The notes beneath the pieces were generated by a model. That model had not been told where the DNA came from. It made no database searches and saw nothing but the letters and a program-made list of their open reading frames with translations. Below are positions 1-5,781 of a stretch of DNA of 6,128 nucleotides, one piece after another. Position numbers and translations under genes: made by a program. The stretch comes from Planctomycetota bacterium. Lineage in GTDB: Bacteria > Planctomycetota > Planctomycetia > Isosphaerales > Isosphaeraceae. Positions within the stretch are counted from its first letter, which is position 1; each line of letters begins with the position of its first letter. The stretch spans positions 1 through 6,128 of the forward strand of contig JAJYDH010000393.1 in NCBI GenBank assembly GCA_021777685.1. The letters are read 5' to 3'.

Positions 1-660
1 GTCGTCATCGGCACGCTCGACTACGCCAGCCCCGAGCAGCTCGGCAACGCCTCGCACGCCGACCGCCGGAGCGACCTCTACAGCCTCGGCTGCACGATCT
101 ACTTCGCCCTGGCGGGCCGGGCCCCGTTCGAAGGGGGCGACGTCGTCAACAAGATCTTCAAGCAGAGGATGGACGACCCCGAGCCGCTGGAGAGGGTGGC
201 CAAGGGCGTCCCCTCGGCGTTCGCGGCGGTCGTCCGCAAGCTGATGGCGAAGGACCCGGCCGACCGCTATCAGGACTGTGCCGAACTCCGGGCCGACCTG
301 GCCCGCTGGGCCGACCCGGCGGTCGTCCACTCGATCCTCGGGTCCGAGGCCGACGCCGCGCGGGCCTTCCGCCCCCCGCCGCCCGAGCTGGCCGAGGACG
401 ACCTCCGCCTCCTCTCCGACGAGGATGGCGGGACGCTCGGCTCGGCGCTCCGCGACCTCGGCTCGGCCGAGGCCGCCCCGGCGCCGATGCACAGGCCGCC
501 GAGGCCCCCTCGCCCGGCCGTGATGCTCCCCCCTCCCCGATCGAGGCCCCACCGGGGCGCCGCCGACGAGACCCGATGGCTGATCGGGTTCATCGCCGTC
601 GCGCTGATCCTGGGCGTCCTGGTCATCGTCGCCGTCGCCATCTTGCAGTGGCGCGCTTGA
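1..660 (+). CDS. Ser/Thr protein kinase (Hanks type), C-terminal part, with C-terminal transmembrane anchor; 5' truncated by window
   Basis: Reading frame 1 is open from the first base to TGA at 658-660, giving 219 residues of the 3' end of a longer gene. Seen: the activation-segment end G4-T5...S10-P11-E12 (subdomain VIII), the D25-L-Y-S-L-G stretch (subdomain IX, with the structural Asp), and K84-D-P-A-D-R89 (subdomain XI, with the conserved Arg). The kinase fold ends near residue 103. Residues about 107-188 are an acidic then Pro/Arg-rich, probably disordered linker. Residues about 194-215 are uninterrupted hydrophobic and form one transmembrane helix, leaving only about four residues beyond it. 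The ATP-binding P-loop, catalytic HRD and DFG motifs lie upstream of the window, so activity cannot be judged. By family knowledge it phosphorylates Ser/Thr of unknown partners. The helix suggests a membrane-tethered cytoplasmic kinase with no extracytoplasmic sensor (inference). Confidence 0.93.
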   Translation, partial: VVIGTLDYASPEQLGNASHADRRSDLYSLGCTIYFALAGRAPFEGGDVVNKIFKQRMDDPEPLERVAKGVPSAFAAVVRKLMAKDPADRYQDCAELRADLARWADPAVVHSILGSEADAARAFRPPPPELAEDDLRLLSDEDGGTLGSALRDLGSAEAAPAPMHRPPRPPRPAVMLPPPRSRPHRGAADETRWLIGFIAVALILGVLVIVAVAILQWRA

Positions 661-720
661 CTTGGCCTGCGAGTTGCACTAGGTCTATGTCGAGAATGAC
701 GCGCGGTCCGAGAGAAGTTC

Positions 721-726
721 AGGAAG
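721..726 (+). promoter_or_regulatory. Ribosome binding site for the small RHH-like gene
   Basis: AGGAAG lies just before ATG 731. The AGGA core (721-724) leaves six bases to the start codon, a good Shine-Dalgarno distance. It supports ATG 731 over the two in-frame ATGs at 755 and 758. Confidence 0.55.
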
Positions 727-730
727 TCCG

Positions 731-934
731 ATGAATTCGACCACGATCGCCTCGATGATGAGCGGAAGCCGGTCCGAGCCGAGACACGGCGAGTCCGAAG
801 GTGTCGTCGAAATAGGCTTACTCCTGCCCGCTCAGCGTGCAGCGGACCTGCTCCGGCTGGCCCGCGACCGTCACGAGAGCGTCGGGCAGGTGCTCCGCAA
901 GCTGATCGACCGCGAGCTGGCCCAGCGGCCCTGA
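731..934 (+). CDS. Small ribbon-helix-helix-like protein (67 aa), putative DNA-binding regulator
   Basis: A 67-residue ORF with a well-placed AGGA upstream. The first 24 residues are Ser/Met/Arg-rich with no recognisable fold. Residues 25-66 follow the ribbon-helix-helix pattern: a short beta strand with alternating hydrophobics ending in Pro (V25-V-E-I-G-L-L-L-P33), helix A about 34-47 (leucine/alanine repeat), a turn at E49-S-V-G52, and helix B about 53-65 (V-L-R-K-L-I-D-R-E-L). RHH proteins dimerise through the strand, which contacts the DNA major groove; here E27, G29 and L31 alternate along the strand. The codons of the RHH part are strongly G/C at third positions, as in the flanking genes, whereas the first 30 codons are less so. 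No toxin-like gene is adjacent, so an antitoxin role is not supported. It may control itself or the helicase gene downstream (inference). It could instead be a short non-DNA-binding helical protein. Confidence 0.6.
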   Translation: MNSTTIASMMSGSRSEPRHGESEGVVEIGLLLPAQRAADLLRLARDRHESVGQVLRKLIDRELAQRP

Positions 935-990
935 CGCCGACGACCGAGGGTCCGCCCCTCACCGTGATCCCGCCCCTCGACCCTCATCTC

Positions 991-1007
991 ACTGACGTTT
1001 GTTCAGT
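991..1007. promoter_or_regulatory. 17-bp inverted repeat, candidate operator
   Basis: ACTGA (991-995) and TCAGT (1003-1007) are perfect inverse complements separated by seven bases. The site lies in the AT-richer gap between the RHH-like gene and the helicase gene, eight bases before a weak -35-like hexamer. The placement fits an operator, but 5-bp arms can arise by chance. Confidence 0.25.
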
Positions 1008-1014
1008 TTCGCCC

Positions 1015-1043
1015 TTGCGATCCTGACAATCCCCCTGTAAGAA
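1015..1043 (+). promoter_or_regulatory. Weak candidate sigma-70-like promoter for lhr
   Basis: TTGCGA (1015-1020; four of six matches to TTGACA) is followed after 17 bases by TAAGAA (1038-1043; three of six matches to TATAAT). Transcription would begin near 1050, giving a leader of about 40 bases before ATG 1092. The spacing is good and the -10 box is poor, so this is only a candidate. Confidence 0.22.
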
Positions 1044-1091
1044 TGGAAACCTCAGCCGTCGTCTCGCCGGCCGAGGAGCCGCCTCCATTCG

Positions 1092-4000
1092 ATGTCCCCG
1101 CAACTCGACGGGCTGGAATCCCTGCTCCCGGCCGTCTCGGACTGGTTCCGGGCCACTTTCGGCGCGCCGACCCCTCCCCAGCGGATGGGCTGGCCGGCGA
1201 TCGCCTCGGGCCGGAACACCCTACTGTTCGCGCCGACGGGCTCGGGCAAGACCCTCGCCGCCTTCCTGGCCTGCCTCGATCATCTCTGGAGGCACCCTCG
1301 CGAGCGTCGAGGGGTCGGGATTCTCTACGTCTCGCCGCTGAAGGCCCTGAACAACGACATCTTCCGGAACCTGCAACATCCCCTCGACGGGATTCTGGCG
1401 ACGGCCCAATCTTCGGGCAGGCCGCTGCCGCCCCTGTCGGTGGCGGTCCGGACGGGCGACACTCCCGCCAACGAGCGTCAGCGGCTTGCCAGGAAGCCGC
1501 CCGATATCCTGATCACGACGCCCGAATCCTTGCATCTGATGCTCACGAGTCGGGCACGGTCGACGCTCGGGTCGCTCTCTCACGTCATCATCGACGAGAT
1601 TCACGCCCTCTGCCCGAACAAGCGCGGGGTCTTCCTGTCCCTGCTGCTCGAACGCCTCGAAGCGATCAATCCGTCGGGCTTCGTCCGGGTCGGCCTGTCG
1701 GCGACCCAGCGCCCGCTGGAAGAGGTCGCGGGGTATCTCGGCGGCCTCAAGGACGGCCGCCCTCGGCCGGTGACGATCGTCGACGCCGGCCGGCGCAAGG
1801 ACCTCGACCTGGAGGTCATCGCCCCGTTCGACCGGGCCGGGCCCGGGCCCGAGGGCTCGATCTGGCCGGCCATCGAGCGGCGTTTGCTCGACCTGATCGG
1901 CGAACATCGGTCGACGATCGTGTTCGCCAACAACCGGCGGGTCGTCGAGCGACTGACCAGCCGGCTCAACGAGCTGGCCGAGGCCGACCGCCCGGCCGGG
2001 GAAGGCGCCGACGAGCCCGCCGAGGTCGTCGCCCGGTCGCATCACGGGAGCCTGAGCCAGGAAGAGCGGCGATCGACCGAGGAGGCGCTCAAGCGAGGGG
2101 ACCTGCCCTGCGTGATCGCGACCGCCTCGCTGGAGCTGGGGATCGACATGGGGGCGGTCGACCTGGTCTGCCAGGTCGGCTCGCCGGGCGGGGTCGCCCG
2201 GGGGCTCCAGCGGGTCGGGCGGGCGGGTCACGTCGTCGGCCGGGTCAGCAAGGGGCGGCTGATCGCCCGGACCTCGGCCGACCTGATGGAATCGGCCGCG
2301 CTGGCCCGGGCGATGGTCGGCAACGAGGTCGAACGGCTCCGGGTGCCGACGAACTGCCTGGATGTCCTCGCGCAGCAGGTGGTGGCGATGGTGGCGATGG
2401 AGCCATGGGACGTCCCCGCGCTCTTCGACCTGGTCCGGGCCGCGTACCCGTATCGCGACCTCTCCGCGGCGGCCTTCGAGGGCGTCCTGAAGCTGGTCTC
2501 GGGCCGGTTCCCGACCGCGACCTTTCGCGATCTCCAGCCGCGAGTCAGTTGGGACCGCGTCCGGAACCGCCTGCACCCCCTGCCCGGCTCCGCCAGGCTG
2601 GCCGTGACCGGCGGCGGGACGATCCCCGACACCGGCCAGTACCCCCTCTTCCTCGGCGAGGACGGACCCAGGCTGGGCGAGCTGGACGAGGAGTTCGTCC
2701 TGGAACGCCGGGTCGGCGAGACCTTCATCCTGGGCACCTCGACCTGGCGGATCGAGGCGATCGAGGCGCACAAGGTCGTCGTCTCGAAGGCCGAGGGGCA
2801 GGCCGCGATGATGCCGTTCTGGCGGGGGGAGGGCTCGCCGAGGACCGCCGAGCTGGGCGAGAAGGTCGGGCTCCTCCGCCGAGAGGTCGCCGGGAGGCTC
2901 CACGACCCGACGGTCCTCGACTGGCTCCGGTCGGAATGCCGGCTCGAACCGGGCGCGGCGAAGACCTTGCGGGACGACGTCGCGAGGCAGATGCGGGTCG
3001 CGGGCGCGATCCCGGACGACCGGACGGTCCTGGTGGAGACGTTCCGCGACCCGACGGGCGAGGTCGGCCTGGCGGTCCTCTCGCCCTTCGGCGGGCGGCT
3101 GCACCTGGCGCTCAAGCTGGCACTCCAGGGCCGCCTCCGGCAGCGACTGGGGATCTCGGTGACGTGCCTCCACGCCGACGACGGCCTTTTGATCCGCCTG
3201 CCCAGGACGGAGAGCCCGCCCCTCGACCTGTTCGACGGCCTGACCTCCGCCGTCGCCGAAGAACTGATCCGCGGCGAGCTGGGGGACAGCGCCCTGTTCG
3301 GGCTCCGGTTCCGCCAGAACGCCGGCCGGGCCCTCCTGATGCCCCGGCCCGACCCGTCGAAGCGCACGCCGCTCTGGCTCCAGAGGCTCCGGGCGAAGGA
3401 CCTGCTCCAGGTCGTCCGCAAGCTCGTCGACTTCCCGATCGTCGTCGAGACCTACCGCGAATGCCTCGTCGACGACCTGGACCTCCCGAGGCTCCGGAGC
3501 TTCCTGGGCGAGATCGAGGCCGGGACGATCCGGGTCGTCACGCGCGAGGGGGAGGTCCCCTCGCCGTTCGCGTCCGACCTGATCTTCAAGTTCACCCAGA
3601 CCTTCCTCTACCAGTGGGACGAGCCCCGGAGAGACCCGCCCGCCGGCGGAGACCCGGTCGACCTCGGGCTCCTCGACTCGCTCCTCGAACCCTCGGCGAT
3701 CGGCCGGGTCGAGGCGAGGCTCCGGGGGGACGGCCATCCCCCCAGGACCCCCGACGAGATGGCCGAGGCCCTCCGACGGCTCGGAGACCTGACCCCCGGC
3801 GAGCTGGCCGGACCGATGGCCGGGTTCGTCGCCGACCTGGAGAGGCAGGGGCGGGCCGTCCGGATCGAGCTCGCGGGGACGGCCGAGCCCTCGCGGTTCA
3901 TCGGGGATGAGGATGCGCCGCTGTATGAGGCGGCGTTCGGGAGGAAGGAGGGCCGTCCCGTCCGCCTCCCTCTCCCTCCGGGAGAGGGCCGGGGTGAGGG

Positions 4001-5690
4001 GCGTCGCCGGACGAAAGGGGCCCGGAAGACTCCATTTCAGGTCCCAGGTGATGCCACGCCCCTCACCCCCGGCCCCTCTCCCGGAGGGAGAGGGGAGGCA
4101 GACGAGACCAGCCTCGAAGGCGATGCCACGCCCCCCCACCCCGGCCCTCCCCCGCAAGGGGGGAGGGAGGAAGAACATGGGGAGACGGAGAAGGACGCGG
4201 CCGTCGCCACGATCGTCCGCCGGTTCCTCCGGTCGCACGCGCTGATCGGCCTGGACGACCTGACGGCCCGCTACCCGATCGGCCCGGCGGCGGCGACGGA
4301 CCTCCTGGAACGGTTCGCCGACGAGGGGGGGCTGGTCCGGCTCGACCCGGTCGGCGGGGACGAATCGCCCCGCTGGGCCGACCGGCAGAACCTGGAGGAG
4401 GTCCGACGGCTCTCGATCGCCGCGAGGAGGCGGGAGAGCGTCGCCGTCCCGCCCGAAGCCTTCGCCGACTTCATCCTCCGCCGCCAGCGGGTCCACCCGG
4501 GCGCCCGCCTCGAAGGGTCGGAGGCCGTCGGCGAGGTCCTGGAGCAGTTGCGGGGGTTCGCCGCGACGGCCGAACTCTGGGGGTCGGAATTGCTCCCGAG
4601 GCGCGTCCGCGACTTCCGGCCCGCCCGGCTCGACGAGGCGCTCGGCTCGGGCGAGCGGACCTGGAGGGCCGAGGCGTCGGGCAAGGGGGAGCCGCTCGTC
4701 GCGATCGTCGACCGTGACTTTCCCGCCCTCTGGCCCGCCCGCGAGGGGGTCGCCGAGCCGACCGCGCCCGAGTCGCTGGTCCTCGGGCATCTCGGCCGTC
4801 GGGGGGCGAGCTTCGCCGCCGACATCGCCCGGGAGACCGGCCTGGGGCCGCTGGCGGCCCGGCAGGCGCTCGATGAGCTGGCCCGGAAAGGGCTGGCGAC
4901 GAACGACCGCTTCGACCCCCTCCGGCCCGGGGGCCGGGCGATGGCCGAGGCCCTGGCCGCCGCGTCGAGGCCGGCGCCGGGCCGAGGCCGGGGCCCGACC
5001 CGGAGGACGGCCTCTCGGCGTCCCGAAGGGCGCTGGTCGCTGGTCCCGAATCCCTCGCTCGACGACCCTGAGGCGGCGCATCTGGCGTGGGCCTGGGCCC
5101 TGCTCGACCGCTACGGCGTCCTGACCCGGGAGACGGCCGGGCTCGACCCCTGGGCCCCTCCCTGGCGCGACCTCGCGCCCTGGCTGGCCCGCGCGGAGAT
5201 GAAGGGGGAGCTGCGGCGGGGATACTTCGTCGAGGGGCTCTCCGGGGTCCAGTACGCCGAGGCCGAGGCCGTCGAGGGGCTGGCCCGGGCGGCGTCCGAG
5301 CTGTCGAGATCGGCCGAGCCGGTCCTGCTCTCGACGCTCGATCCGGCCAACCTGTACGGGTCGGGGGCGCCCCTGGATGTCCCCCTCCTGGAAGGGGGCA
5401 CGGCGCGACTTTCGCGGAATTCATCAAACTTTCTCGTCCTCATCCAGGGCCGCCCGGTGCTGATCGTCGAGGGGTCGGGGCGTCGGCTGACCGGGCTGGC
5501 GTCGGCGTCCGAGGACGAGTTGAAACGGGCCATTTCCCTGCTCCCGACGCTCGCCGGGCCCGATCGGCGGGTGCTCAAGGTCGAGACATACAACACGGCC
5601 GCGACCCTGGCGAGCCCCGCCGCGCCCTGGCTCGCCGGGGCCGGTTTCGTCCGCGACCCGCCGGGGATGGCGTTTTATGCGGGCTGGTGA
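1092..5690 (+). CDS. lhr: Lhr-family superfamily 2 DNA/RNA helicase, full length (1532 aa), with in-frame repeat-encoded linker
   Basis: Lhr proteins are ATP-dependent 3'-5' translocases and helicases acting on DNA and RNA:DNA hybrids, linked to repair. Motifs seen: I A47-PTGSGKT54; Ia near 79-89; T142-TPESL; II D168-EIH171; III S203-AT205; IV T275-IVFANNR; V A343-TASLELGIDMG; VI Q373-RVGRAGH380. Residues about 385-950 hold the Lhr winged helix and the DEAD-associated domain, with family signatures F576-WRGEG and H695-ADDGLLIRLP. Residues 951-1034 are a Pro/Gly linker encoded by palindromic repeats. Residues 1035-1532 match the bacterial Lhr C-terminal winged-helix array (for example R1044-FLRSHALIG, S1165-ELLPRRV). 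Length is close to the roughly 1500 residues usual for bacterial Lhr. ATG 1092 is the only start: TAA in frame lies at 1038-1040 with no ATG between, and G1073-AGGAG provides a somewhat distant ribosome binding site (13 bases). No frameshift is evident. All motor residues are intact, so it should be active. The C-terminus ends in FYAGW. Confidence 0.95.
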   Translation: MSPQLDGLESLLPAVSDWFRATFGAPTPPQRMGWPAIASGRNTLLFAPTGSGKTLAAFLACLDHLWRHPRERRGVGILYVSPLKALNNDIFRNLQHPLDGILATAQSSGRPLPPLSVAVRTGDTPANERQRLARKPPDILITTPESLHLMLTSRARSTLGSLSHVIIDEIHALCPNKRGVFLSLLLERLEAINPSGFVRVGLSATQRPLEEVAGYLGGLKDGRPRPVTIVDAGRRKDLDLEVIAPFDRAGPGPEGSIWPAIERRLLDLIGEHRSTIVFANNRRVVERLTSRLNELAEADRPAGEGADEPAEVVARSHHGSLSQEERRSTEEALKRGDLPCVIATASLELGIDMGAVDLVCQVGSPGGVARGLQRVGRAGHVVGRVSKGRLIARTSADLMESAALARAMVGNEVERLRVPTNCLDVLAQQVVAMVAMEPWDVPALFDLVRAAYPYRDLSAAAFEGVLKLVSGRFPTATFRDLQPRVSWDRVRNRLHPLPGSARLAVTGGGTIPDTGQYPLFLGEDGPRLGELDEEFVLERRVGETFILGTSTWRIEAIEAHKVVVSKAEGQAAMMPFWRGEGSPRTAELGEKVGLLRREVAGRLHDPTVLDWLRSECRLEPGAAKTLRDDVARQMRVAGAIPDDRTVLVETFRDPTGEVGLAVLSPFGGRLHLALKLALQGRLRQRLGISVTCLHADDGLLIRLPRTESPPLDLFDGLTSAVAEELIRGELGDSALFGLRFRQNAGRALLMPRPDPSKRTPLWLQRLRAKDLLQVVRKLVDFPIVVETYRECLVDDLDLPRLRSFLGEIEAGTIRVVTREGEVPSPFASDLIFKFTQTFLYQWDEPRRDPPAGGDPVDLGLLDSLLEPSAIGRVEARLRGDGHPPRTPDEMAEALRRLGDLTPGELAGPMAGFVADLERQGRAVRIELAGTAEPSRFIGDEDAPLYEAAFGRKEGRPVRLPLPPGEGRGEGRRRTKGARKTPFQVPGDATPLTPGPSPGGRGEADETSLEGDATPPHPGPPPQGGREEEHGETEKDAAVATIVRRFLRSHALIGLDDLTARYPIGPAAATDLLERFADEGGLVRLDPVGGDESPRWADRQNLEEVRRLSIAARRRESVAVPPEAFADFILRRQRVHPGARLEGSEAVGEVLEQLRGFAATAELWGSELLPRRVRDFRPARLDEALGSGERTWRAEASGKGEPLVAIVDRDFPALWPAREGVAEPTAPESLVLGHLGRRGASFAADIARETGLGPLAARQALDELARKGLATNDRFDPLRPGGRAMAEALAAASRPAPGRGRGPTRRTASRRPEGRWSLVPNPSLDDPEAAHLAWAWALLDRYGVLTRETAGLDPWAPPWRDLAPWLARAEMKGELRRGYFVEGLSGVQYAEAEAVEGLARAASELSRSAEPVLLSTLDPANLYGSGAPLDVPLLEGGTARLSRNSSNFLVLIQGRPVLIVEGSGRRLTGLASASEDELKRAISLLPTLAGPDRRVLKVETYNTAATLASPAAPWLAGAGFVRDPPGMAFYAGW
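3968..4008 (-). repeat. REP-like palindromic unit A (inverted orientation)
   Basis: A 9-bp perfect stem, CCCTCTCCC (3968-3976) with GGGAGAGGG (3980-3988), and loop TCC. It is followed by CCGGGGTGAGGGGCGTCGCC. The whole unit is nearly the reverse complement of unit B. On the coding strand, 3963-4001 gives R-LPLPPGEGRGEG (residues 958-970). Confidence 0.85.
4050..4095 (+). repeat. REP-like palindromic unit B (direct orientation)
   Basis: Begins with GATGCCACGCCCC (4050-4062), then TCACCCCCGG, then a 10-bp perfect stem CCCCTCTCCC (4073-4082) with GGGAGAGGGG (4086-4095) and loop GGA. It encodes the L-T-P-G-P-S-P-G-G-R-G-E linker at residues 991-1002. It is 46 bp long, with its start exactly 72 bp before the start of unit C. 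Confidence 0.87.
4122..4167 (+). repeat. REP-like palindromic unit C (direct orientation, diverged)
   Basis: Begins with the same GATGCCACGCCCC (4122-4134) as unit B. It then has a 9-bp perfect stem CCCTCCCCC (4145-4153) with GGGGGAGGG (4159-4167) and loop GCAAG. It is 46 bp long like unit B. It differs from A and B at one stem pair (C4150-G4162 in place of T-A) and in the loop. It encodes P-H-P-G-P-P-P-Q-G-G-R-E-E at residues 1015-1027. Confidence 0.83.
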
Positions 5691-5700
5691 GCCGTCGCCG

Positions 5701-5709
5701 TGCTACAAT
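5701..5709 (+). promoter_or_regulatory. Extended -10 promoter element for the metallophosphoesterase gene
   Basis: TGC-TACAAT, just after the helicase stop codon (5688-5690), matches the extended -10 form TGn-TATAAT with five of six hexamer positions. No convincing -35 box is seen at 16-18 bases upstream, which is normal for extended -10 promoters. Transcription would start near 5716 and give a leader of about 66 bases before ATG 5782. An A/T-rich hexamer is rare in this GC-rich context. Confidence 0.5.
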
Positions 5710-5768
5710 CTCGGCGAGCCGGAATCACGATGCCGATCAGGCCAGACACGAGCCCGCGAAGCACTCCC

Positions 5769-5773
5769 GGGAA
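5769..5773 (+). promoter_or_regulatory. Ribosome binding site for the metallophosphoesterase gene
   Basis: GGGAA sits eight bases before ATG 5782. It is a weak Shine-Dalgarno match but at good distance, and no other in-frame start codon exists between the helicase stop and 5782. Confidence 0.35.
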
Positions 5774-5781
5774 CCCGCCCG

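Larger units (their letters stand above)
3942..4193 (+). repeat. In-frame cluster of REP-like palindromic repeats inside lhr (codons 951-1034)
   Basis: About 252 bp between conserved Lhr blocks. On the left is R935-FIGDEDAPLYEAAFG950, on the right D1035-AAVATIVRRFLRSHA. The interval holds three hairpin units: one inverted (3968-4008) and two direct (4050-4095, 4122-4167). It is translated as low-complexity Pro/Gly/Arg/Glu sequence unlike the rest of the protein. Its G-run/C-run composition differs from the surrounding codons. The segment has no stop in the helicase frame, in + frame 1, or in at least one minus-strand frame. By resemblance these are the CCCTCACCCC...CCCTCTCCC interspersed repeats usually found between genes of GC-rich bacteria. 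Part of the 252 bp is presumably native linker, so the true insertion is somewhat smaller (inference). Confidence 0.85.

Noticed and set aside
661..730. Possible terminator or promoter after the kinase gene
   Set aside because: No stable hairpin with a T-run is seen, and TTGCAC at 674-679 has no matching -10 box at the right distance.
270..962. Minus-strand ORF opposite the kinase and the RHH-like gene
   Set aside because: Ser/Arg-rich shadow covering two genes with good evidence on the other strand.
1839..1850. GGGCCCGGGCCC perfect palindrome inside lhr
   Set aside because: Explained by A-G-P-G-P codons in GC-rich sequence; no second copy or context for a function.
1043..3910. Long + strand ORF (955 codons) starting at ATG 1043 and overlapping lhr
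   Set aside because: Its translation is Arg/Pro/Gly-rich with no family motif, while the lhr frame carries every helicase motif. It is a by-product of high GC content. I also considered ATG 1043 with a frameshift as the true lhr start, but nothing in the sequence requires it.
3968..4167. CRISPR array or rho-independent terminators
   Set aside because: There are only three units in mixed orientation with no uniform spacers and no T-runs, and they lie inside a coding frame. A palindromic interspersed repeat fits better.
3907..4245. + strand ORF of 112 codons across the repeat cluster
   Set aside because: It is an alternative reading of the palindromic units within lhr. It has no independent start signal or recognisable fold.
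1221..5081. Minus-strand ORF of 1286 codons antisense to lhr
   Set aside because: It is a mirror of the lhr codon pattern in GC-rich DNA. The translation shows no domain motif, and its only recognisable stretch is the reverse translation of the palindromic repeats.
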